A stretch of DNA of 33,341 bases from Gemmatimonadota bacterium. GTDB lineage: Bacteria > Gemmatimonadota > Gemmatimonadetes > Longimicrobiales > Gaopeijiaceae. Where the stretch lies: positions 1 to 33,341 of the forward strand of contig VXMI01000028.1 in assembly GCA_009841165.1 (NCBI GenBank), read 5' to 3'. This document shows positions 22,446-31,000 of this stretch, one piece after another. Position 1 is the first letter of the stretch, and each line of letters starts with the position of its first letter. A program made the position numbers and the translations under genes. The notes under the pieces were generated by a model, which was not told the DNA's origin, ran no database searches, and was given only the letters and a program-made list of their open reading frames with translations.

Positions 22446-24179
22446 TTGAGCCGTACTGAAGGTACTCGACTGCGTTACGCGGCCGATGAGAAGCCTCCCG
22501 GCTTGGTGTCTCTCTTCATCGGCTTGCAGGTCGGCATCCTGGTGTGCGTTCCGGTCGTCGTGGTCACCACCATCGTGGCGCGCGCGGCCGGCCTGGACGA
22601 CAGCTACCTGTCGTGGGCGATCTTCGCCAGCATGCTGATCGGCGGAATCGTCACCGTCCTGCAGGCGAGCCGCCTGGGCGCATTCGGTGGGGGAAGCCTG
22701 ACCGTGATGGGCGCTTCCGGCGCTGCCATCGGCGTAGCGGTTCTCGCGCTGGTCACGGGTGGACCTCCCCTGCTCGGGATACTCGTGGTCGCATCGGCAA
22801 TCAGCCAGTTCATCCTTTCGGCCAGCCTCTCTCGTCTCAGGCACGTCATTACTCCGCTGGTGTCCGGTACGCTCCTCGCGCTTGTGTCGGTGACGGTGAT
22901 GCCCATGGGATTCGCCATGCTGACACGCGTACCCGACGACGCGCACCCGGCCGCCGCACCGACGGTCGCCGCGGTGACGATCCTGATCGTCGTCGGTCTG
23001 ATGCTTCGCGCCCCCCGGATGGTGCGGGCCTGGACCCCGGTACTCGGCTTGGGCGCGGGATGTGTGACCGCCGCGTTCTTCGGGATCCTGGACCTTGGCC
23101 GCTTCGCCGATGCCGGCTGGATCGGCGTGCCGGCACTGCCGCCGCTCGCGTTGGACCTGAGCTTCGGCCCGGGCTTCTGGATCCTGCTGCCCGGCTTCCT
23201 GTTCGTGACCTTCGTGATCACGGTCAGGCAGGTGGGAGATTCGGTGCGCATGCAGCGGCTGTCATACCGAGCGCCTCGCGCGATCGACTTCCGCAAGGTC
23301 GAAGGGGCCGTCAACGCCTGCGGCGTCGGCACTCTACTCTCCGGATTCGCGGGGGTGCTGCCGCCCTGGCCCTACGTCGCCGGCATCTCCATGGCGGAGG
23401 GAATCGGTGTGGCAGCCAGGAGGATCGGCGTCCATATCGGAATCGTGTTTGTGTGTCTGGCGTTCGTGCCCAAGATCGTGGCCCTGATCCTCTCGATCCC
23501 GCTTCCGGTGCTCGGCGCCTACCTCACGGTGATCTTCGGACTGACCTTTGCGCAGGGAATGCGCGTCGTCTTCCACGAAGGCGCGCACCGGCAGAATGCC
23601 CTCGTCGCCGGACTTTCGCTCTGGATCGGGATAGGCATCCAGTTCCAGGCCATATTCCCCGCCCACCTTGCGACGCCCACCGGCCGAATGCTGGCAAACG
23701 GCCTGACCGCCGGGGGGCTGACCATCCTTCTCCTGACCCTCTTCCTCGAACTGACCGGACCCCGCCGCATCAGGACGGAGGTGCCGCTTCGTCCCGAAAG
23801 CCTTCCCCGACTCGATCGTTTCGTGGTCGACTTCGCGGCTCGATACGGATGGGGTACGAGTGCGACGGAGCGGCTCTGGGCGGCGTCCGAGGAAGCGCTG
23901 CTGAGTCTCCTGCGACAGGAAGAGGATGATCGCGCACCGGCCAACGAGGAACGTCGCCTGCGCGTGGTGGCCCGGAACGCCCGGGACGGCGCGTCACTGG
24001 AATTCACCGCGGCCACGCATGCCGGCAACCTCGAAAACCAGATGATGCTCTTCGGCGACCGTCCGGACCCGACCAGCGAACGGGATCTCTCGCTGGCGCT
24101 GCTGCGGCATCACGCCTCATCGGTGAAGCACCGGGAATACCACAACGTCGACATCCTCACGGTGGGCGTGAAAAGGTGA
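22446..24179 (+). CDS. NCS2/SLC23-type permease fused to a degenerate SpoIIAB/RsbW-like ATPase domain
   Basis: A 577-residue inner-membrane protein. Residues ~18-437 form the multi-helix NCS2 (xanthine/uracil permease) fold. It has YAADEKPPGLVSLFIGLQ at the start, VRQVGDSVRMQRLS (260-273), and GTLLSGFAGVLPPWPYVAGISMAEGIGVAARRIG-like central helices (295-328, quoted as a region). A cytosolic domain follows, ~445-577: LPRLDRFVVDFAARYGW, ERLWAASEEALLSLL, LSLALLRHHASSVKHREYH. It resembles the HATPase_c_2 anti-sigma-kinase fold, but the N-box Asn is replaced (Ser487) and no clear DxGxG is seen, so kinase activity is doubtful. The transported solute is probably a nucleobase or similar anion. TTG 22446 has GGGAG 10 bases upstream. 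A STAS gene follows 81 bases later. Confidence 0.8.
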   Translation: MSRTEGTRLRYAADEKPPGLVSLFIGLQVGILVCVPVVVVTTIVARAAGLDDSYLSWAIFASMLIGGIVTVLQASRLGAFGGGSLTVMGASGAAIGVAVLALVTGGPPLLGILVVASAISQFILSASLSRLRHVITPLVSGTLLALVSVTVMPMGFAMLTRVPDDAHPAAAPTVAAVTILIVVGLMLRAPRMVRAWTPVLGLGAGCVTAAFFGILDLGRFADAGWIGVPALPPLALDLSFGPGFWILLPGFLFVTFVITVRQVGDSVRMQRLSYRAPRAIDFRKVEGAVNACGVGTLLSGFAGVLPPWPYVAGISMAEGIGVAARRIGVHIGIVFVCLAFVPKIVALILSIPLPVLGAYLTVIFGLTFAQGMRVVFHEGAHRQNALVAGLSLWIGIGIQFQAIFPAHLATPTGRMLANGLTAGGLTILLLTLFLELTGPRRIRTEVPLRPESLPRLDRFVVDFAARYGWGTSATERLWAASEEALLSLLRQEEDDRAPANEERRLRVVARNARDGASLEFTAATHAGNLENQMMLFGDRPDPTSERDLSLALLRHHASSVKHREYHNVDILTVGVKR

Positions 24180-24260
24180 CCGGGCCCTTGACTGGCCCAC
24201 CCATGGACCCCTTTTCTTTACTGAAGCAGTGTTCAAGGCAGATTCCATGACGGAGCAAAC

Positions 24261-24608
24261 ATGACAGTCGACCTGAAGTGGGTAAGGTCCGGTGATACGC
24301 TCATCGCCTCCCTTCTGGGCCGCATCGACAGCGGCAGCGCCGAGGACTTCCAGAGACTGCTGGAAGAGGGTCTTGGGCCCGATGACCGCCATCTGGTCCT
24401 CGATTTCGAGCGGGTGGCCTTCATCGGCAGTGCCGGCCTTCGCGTGTGCCTGGTCATCGCCAGACGATTCACCGGTCCGGGCAAGAGGTTCGGGCTGTGC
24501 TCGCTCTCGCAGTTCAACCGCGACATCGTTGCGGTAAGCGGATTCGACCAGATCATCAATGTCTATGATTCCCGAGCGACGGCGATCGAGTCCTTTGCGA
24601 ATGGCTGA
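24261..24608 (+). CDS. STAS-domain protein, anti-anti-sigma-factor (SpoIIAA/RsbV) type
   Basis: A 115-residue single-domain protein. LVLDFERVAFIGSAGLRVCLVIARRF is the core of the STAS fold (quoted here only as a region, 45-70). The phosphorylatable serine expected in this family is Ser57 in IGSAGLR. Such proteins bind unphosphorylated to an anti-sigma kinase or to a transporter tail and release a sigma factor or change transport. The preceding gene encodes a permease with an anti-sigma-kinase-like tail, so the two probably interact; this is an inference from order. GGAG at 24252-24255 sits 5 bases before ATG 24261. Confidence 0.87.
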   Translation: MTVDLKWVRSGDTLIASLLGRIDSGSAEDFQRLLEEGLGPDDRHLVLDFERVAFIGSAGLRVCLVIARRFTGPGKRFGLCSLSQFNRDIVAVSGFDQIINVYDSRATAIESFANG

Positions 24609-24680
24609 ATCCTTGCATCCGGAACGGACCGCTGGCCTCCCATGGCTTTCCCGCCAATCTCCCACCATTGGAGTTGAACA

Positions 24681-24959
24681 ATGACGAACCGCCAGGAAAA
24701 GACCATCACGATCAGGAGCGCCGTCGATCTCAACATCGTCGGCGAGAACATCCTCGACATCGCGGCTTTCGCAATCGAGAAATACGAGTTCCAGAACGAT
24801 ACCGACTTTTCCGGTGAAGCGCGTGAGGAAGCCGCAAAAAGGATCCGCGACGCGCTGTGGGAGAAGGTCAAGGAGATGAGAGCCAAGCGGCAACAGTGGC
24901 TCGAGCAGATGTTCGAAACGGCCGACCGGGTGGTAGAGGAGTTCGCCGACCAGTCGTAG
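24681..24959 (+). CDS. Small orphan protein of unknown function
   Basis: A 92-residue protein I do not recognise. It begins with a short beta-like stretch (KTITIRSAVDLNIVGENI). It continues as charged amphipathic helices rich in Glu, Lys and Arg (AREEAAKRIRDALWEKVKEM, then QMFETADRVVEEF). No signal, membrane segment or cysteine is present. GGAG at 24670-24673 lies 7 bases before ATG 24681, a good ribosome-binding site, which supports a real gene. It is co-directional with the STAS gene 72 bases upstream and with the PKS 96 bases downstream. Its location suggests a partner of the permease/STAS module or of the synthase, but no motif shows which. Confidence 0.65.
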   Translation: MTNRQEKTITIRSAVDLNIVGENILDIAAFAIEKYEFQNDTDFSGEAREEAAKRIRDALWEKVKEMRAKRQQWLEQMFETADRVVEEFADQS

Positions 24960-24963
24960 CTCT

Positions 24964-24976
24964 GCTGCCTGGCAGC
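24964..24976 (+). terminator. Weak hairpin upstream of the PKS
   Basis: GCTGCC-T-GGCAGC is a perfect palindrome right after the orphan-gene stop (24957-24959). It is followed by GTTTCTTCT, a loose pyrimidine run. It may be an inefficient terminator that separates the STAS module from the PKS. The stem is short, so confidence is low. Confidence 0.3.
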
Positions 24977-25055
24977 GTTTCTTCTCCATTTCCAGAACTC
25001 TCGGGTCTGGCGTCGTGACTTCGGCCCTGACGCTGCTCGGGCAGGGTATCGTGAA

Positions 25056-28000
25056 ATGAGATCAGACCCGCTGAACTCTGCTTATCCCGTCGCCATTGTC
25101 GGGTACGCGTACCGAATGCCGGGCGGCATTCGTTGCGACGACGACTTCTGGCGGCTCCTCGCCGAGCGCGAGATAGTCAGGGAGCCCGTAACCGACCGCT
25201 ACGGTCGCGGCTACCAGCCCATCGGCGGATTCTCGGGCCCAGGCCGCTTCGGCAGTGCCTTCGAAGGGTTGATACGTGACCAGGGCGAGCAGCGGATGGA
25301 CAGCGGCCTGTTCGGGGTCTCGCGCAACGAGATGGCGTACATGGATCCGCAGATCCGGATGCTGCTGGGCTGCTCGTGGGAGAGCTGCGAACACGCCGGG
25401 TGGGATCTGAACGCACTTCGGAACAGTTCCACGGGCGTATTCATCGGGGCCCAGGTCGCGTCCACGGCCAACTGGCGGGCTCTGTACGGGACCAACGAGT
25501 TCTCCATCCTGAGCATCGACGCCTCGATGCTGGCCAACCGCATTTCGTACCACCTCAATCTCATGGGGCCGTCGCTCGCATGCTCCACGGCCTGCTCGGC
25601 GTCCCTGTCCGCTCTTCACACGGGCATCAACGCGATGCGGCAGGGCGACTGCGATCAGGCTCTGGTGGGGGCCGCCACCTACCTTGGATCGGCTCGCTGC
25701 AGCGCTTCGTTCAACGCTCTTGGAGTCATCAGTCCCGATGGCAGGTGTCACTCCTTCGACGCTGACGCCAACGGCTACATGCGCGCCGAAGGGGCGTTCG
25801 TCTTCGCCATCAAGCCGTTGGAGGTTGCCGAAAGGGACGGCGACCACATCTTCGCCGTGATCGAAGCCACCGCGGTGAACACGGCCGGGACCGCCGACGA
25901 CGCCGAGGGCATGGCCCAGGGGCGGTACATCACCGCACCCACCCGTCATTCGCAGGTCGATCTGATGCGCACGGCCTGTGCACGCGCCGGACTCGGCCCC
26001 GAGGACTTCGACTATATCGAAGCACATGCGACCGGCACCGTCGTGGGAGACCGCATCGAAGGAAACGCGATCGCGCAGGCTTTCGGGGGCGTCGAGCGCG
26101 ATGTCCCGCTGCGCGTCGCCAGCGTCAAGAGCAACGTGGGGCATCTCGAGGCGGCGGCGTTCAGCGCCGCACTGCTGAAGGTCATACTCATGATGCAGCG
26201 CCGGACCTTCGCACCCATCTCGAAGAATTTCCTGGCCCCGAATCTGGAAATCGACTTCGAGAGCTGCCCCATGCAGGTGCAGACTGCGTGCGAGCCCTTC
26301 CCGGACTCCCCGGTCGTGGTCGGCATCAATTCATTCGGGTTCGGCGGGGCCAACGGGCACTGCGTGGTGAGGGAATACCGGCCGGAGCGGCCAAGAGCCT
26401 GGTCGATGCCTCTGGCTCCACGCGCCGGATACATGATTCCGCTGTCCGCGCGCAACGCCAATGCCCTGGCGGAGGCTGCCCGGGGCCTGGGGGAGATCCT
26501 CGACGGGCGCGACATCGACCTGTACACACTGGCGGGCAATCTCAGCCGCAGGCGCACCCATTTCCCCGTGCGGGCCGCTTTCGCCGTGCGAGATCGCGAA
26601 CAGCTCGCAGCGGCGTTGGACGCTTTCGTGGAGGAACCGTCCGACGTGTCCACCGGGGAAGAAGGTGAGCGCCGGGTGGCGATGGTGTTCTCGGGCCAGG
26701 GCACGCAGTGGGCGGGATGCGGGCGCGCGCTCTACGATGCCGACCCAGTGTTCCGTCGGGTGGTCAACGCCATCGAAGAGGAGTGGCGGAAGCACTCCGG
26801 GACATCGCTGCGGGACGCCTGCTTTGCGGCGAGCCAGGAGGAACTGAACGAAGTCCAGCTGGCGCAGCCCGTGATTTTCATGATTCAGTGCGCACTGGTT
26901 GAACTGCTCTCGACCTGGGGCGTCCACCCGGACTGCGTGATCGGACACAGCTCGGGCGAAGTGGCTGCAGCCTACGTCAGTGGGGCCCTGTCCCTGGCGG
27001 AGGCCACGCATCTGGTCTATCACCGCGCCACCCTTCAACAGAGAGTGGCCGGCTCGGGACGGATGCTCGCGATCGGCCTGGACCGCCCGGGTGTGGAGAC
27101 GCTGCTGGAGGAGTTGCGGGTGCCGTTCGAGCGCAGGAACCATCGCGCCCCACAGGTCGAGATCGCCTGCGAGAACGCGCCGGCCAACACCGTGGTCTGC
27201 GGCAAGGAGCCCGCGCTGCAGCCCGTCCTGGCGGAACTCGAGCGCCGCGGCCTGCAGAATCGGCTCATCCCCGGCAACATCGCGTTCCACTCGACGGCGA
27301 TGGACCCGCTGCGCGACGACGTGATCGCCTCCCTGTCCTTCCTCGACGCATGCGCTTTCGACGCAGACGTTCCGATGGTGTCTTCGGTGACCGGAACGGC
27401 GACGCAGCGCCTGGACGCCGAGTACTGGTGGTCCAACATCCGCCAGCCGGTGCATTTCGCGGCGGCGATGGAGACCGTGGTCAGGGACTACCGTCCCGAT
27501 ATTATCCTGGAGATCGCGCCGCACGGCGCGCTGCAGCCGCTTATTCGGCAGTGCGTGGAAGGCGCCTCTTCGGTCCCGGTCTGTATCCCAACCCTGATGA
27601 AGGACCAGGATGCGTGTCTCGGATTCCAGGAAACACTGGGAGCCCTGTACCGGAACGGCGTCGAACTGGACTTCGCTTCCCAGTATCCTCGCCCGGAACC
27701 CATCGCCCACCTCCTCCCGGGGCATCCGCAGGAACAAACGACCACCCACGACGACCTGGTCGACGACGAGATGTTCGTCCAGCGCGGCCAGTATTCGCAC
27801 GGGCCGCTGGTCGGCCACAGGGTACCGTGCGACCACATTCTCTTCGAGGCGCGCCTTTCCGAGCAGGATTTCCCCTGGCTGACCGACCACCGGGTTCATC
27901 GCGCGCCGATCATTCCGGCCGCGGGCTACATCGAACTGCTCCTGCAGGCGTTCTCCGGGAACCCCATCAACATCGAGGAGATCGAGTTCCTGCAGCACAC

Positions 28001-31000
28001 CCCCGTGGGCAGGACGCCGGTGCGCCTACAGACCGCCCTTTTTCCGATTCCCAACGCTCCGGACCAGTTCACCTTTACCATTTCGTCCCGTTCCTTCGAG
28101 GACGACGACTCGGGTACGCTGCACTGCCGGGGCCGGGTCCATCGGGTGGATGCCGATCATCCGCTCGACGCCTACGCGACACTGGACGAGGTGTTGGCCT
28201 CGGCCTTCGATCCCGAGCCCCTGGGCACCGGTGCCGAGTTCTACGAACAGATCGAAGCGGTCGTAGGCGACGACTTCGAGTTCGGCCCCGAGTTCCGCAG
28301 CGTCAAGCAGATCGACATGGATGCCAACTCGACGGACATGCTGCTTGACATAGAAGTCGACGAAGAGCTGTGGGTGACCGCCCAGGAGGAGGGCTATGTC
28401 ATGTATCCGCCGCTGACGGACGGCGGATTGCAGATCTTCCTGCGCTACCTGATGCGCCTGCCCGATTTCTTCTCCATGCCGCAGCGGGCCTGTAACGTGA
28501 CCTTCCTGCGTCCCCCGACGGGACCGCGGATCGCCTGTCACCTGGTGGATACGGGTGAATGGTACGATGTGGACGAACGCGGCCAGTACACCAAGCCGCT
28601 CGGCGAACTCTACATCGGCAGCCTCAGCTTCTACGATCGCGCCACGGGACACCTGATCGCCCACATCGGCGAGTACCACTCATTCAATAGCAATCCCCGG
28701 TGGAGCGACGTACCGGACAGCAAGCACGTCGTGGCATGGCAGCCCAGGTTCGTGCCTCCGGCGCCGTCAATCGGCAATGCAATCCGGGACGGAGAGGTCG
28801 ATCCCGCCGCGCTGATCGCCGCGTTCGAGCAGGGGGCTCTCGGGGCCCGCTATTCGTGCCATGTGATCGAGGTGGCTGGTGAACGGGAGCCCGATAACAC
28901 AATACTAAACAAATGTATTAAGTATCTTTCGGGTCCGGACGCCCAGACCGAGTTCTGGATTCTCGGCAAGGACGAGGAATGCGCACGGGCCCACTACGAG
29001 GCCTTCAATCATCGAGAGGCCGCTCTTCGTTTTGCCCCGCTCGATCCGATGTCGGAGCAGGTGCGGGATCTGGAGATGACCTCGGGCCTGCTGCGTCCCG
29101 CCGCCGCCGAGATCCTGTTCCTGCACTCCGACGCTGCGGCGTTCGGGCCGGAGCAGTGGGCACTCCTGCATCGGCTGACCGTTGCGGGCGGGCTCGCGGT
29201 GGTCTTTCACGCCGACGGCGAGGCGGTTGATCCGGGCGAGGGCTGGACGAGCGTGCATGCGGGGAAGCGCACGACGCTCCTGCAGGCGCCGCAACGCCAT
29301 GCCGACCCGCTCGACACCGACGGCGCGACCGAAACTCCACGGCCACGGTGGGTGATCGGCGAGCCGGACAGCTGGGCTTCGGACTGGGCGGCCCTGCTCG
29401 ATTCACCCGGAGTCCACCAGGTTCCCTGGGCCAGTTACGAGGCAGGCGACTTCATGACGCTGGAGGAATGGCCCTCGGCGGCCGATCTGGAGGCGATCGA
29501 CATCTTCTGCGGCCCGGATCCCACGGATCCCACCGGAGAACGGGCGGTTTGGCAGCTGGTCTCGTTCCTTCAGGCCGTGGCCCCATTCCGCCTGGAGAAT
29601 GCGACCCGCAACTGCCGCCTGACCATCGTGACTTGCGGGGCCGTCCGCCACGTGGACGATCCACGCGGCAGCGCCCTCTGGGGATCGGTCCGCAGCATCG
29701 CCCTGGAGCTCCTTGCCGAGGACACCGGAATCGATTTCCGGCTCGTGGACCTGGGTGCGAAGAGCGACCTGGAGACCCTGGCCGTTCTGGACCGGATCGA
29801 CTTGCGCGAACGCGAACTTGCGGTGCGGGAGGGACGGCTCTGGGCCCCACGGGTGATCAGCCTGCGGGAGCGCGCCCCCCTTGTCCCCGTGGGCGAAGAT
29901 CCAACCTACCGGCTCCGCCTGGACAACCCCGGCCAGGTCAGCGGGCTGCAGATGACGACCAGCGAATTGCCCCCGCCGGGCCCGGACGAAGTGGAGATCG
30001 AGGTCGCTGCGGCTGCGTTGAACTTCCGCGACGTGATGGTTACCCTGGGCCTTCTCCCCGCCATGGCCTACGAGCGCTCGGCGCTGGGACGCGAAGTAGG
30101 CATCGAGGGCAGCGGAGTCGTTCGGCGCATCGGCGATGGCGTGACGCGACTGCAGGTCGGTGACGAGGTAGCCGTTACGGCGGGTGGCTGTATCGGCAAC
30201 CGGGTCGTGGTCAACGAGCATCTCGCCTTCCTGAAGCCGCCCGGGATCAGCATGGAAGAGGCCGCGTCGTCGTTGTCCGTCTACGTGACCGCGTACTACT
30301 CGCTCGTTTACCTGGCCCGCCTGAGGAAGGGACAGCGGGTCCTCATCCACTCGGCGATGGGCGGCGTCGGACAGGCCGCCATTGCCCTGGCGAAGCATGT
30401 CGGCGCGGAGGTCTACGCCACCGCGGGCAACGAGAGCAAACGCAACCAACTGCTGGCAATGGGCGCCCGCGGGGCCTTCGACTCGCACAGCCACGAGTGG
30501 TACGACGATCTGATGGAGGCCACGGACGGCGAGGGCGTCGACGTGGTGCTCAATTCGCTCGCGGGGCATCACATCGCGCTCTGTCTCAAGGCACTGCGCC
30601 CCTCCGGCTGGCACTGCGAGATCGGCAAGGTCGACATCTACACCGACAACTCGCTGAGCATGCGCGTGTTCCGCAAGAATCTCCGCTTTGCGGCGATCGA
30701 TGTCGACCGGCTGATGCTCGACGATCCCGTCCTGTCACACATGCTTTCCCAGGCTTGTCTGGACCTGATGGCGGAGGGCGCGGTGCCTCCACCCTCCCTC
30801 ACGGCGTTCCCCTACCGGGGCTATGCCAGGGCGCTACGCCTCATGACTACCGGCCAGCACCAGGGGAAGCTGGTCCTGACGGCGCCACCTGCCGGCACCG
30901 AACGCGGGTTCGGGATTGCCGATACACGGCCCTTCCTCGACCCCGATGCGACCTACCTGGTGACAGGCGGCCTGGGCGGCTTTGGTCTGCGCTTCGTGCC

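Noticed and set aside
24188-24222. Promoter candidate TTGACT before the STAS gene
   Set aside because: The -35-like hexamer is good, but no acceptable -10 hexamer occurs at 16-18 bases spacing.
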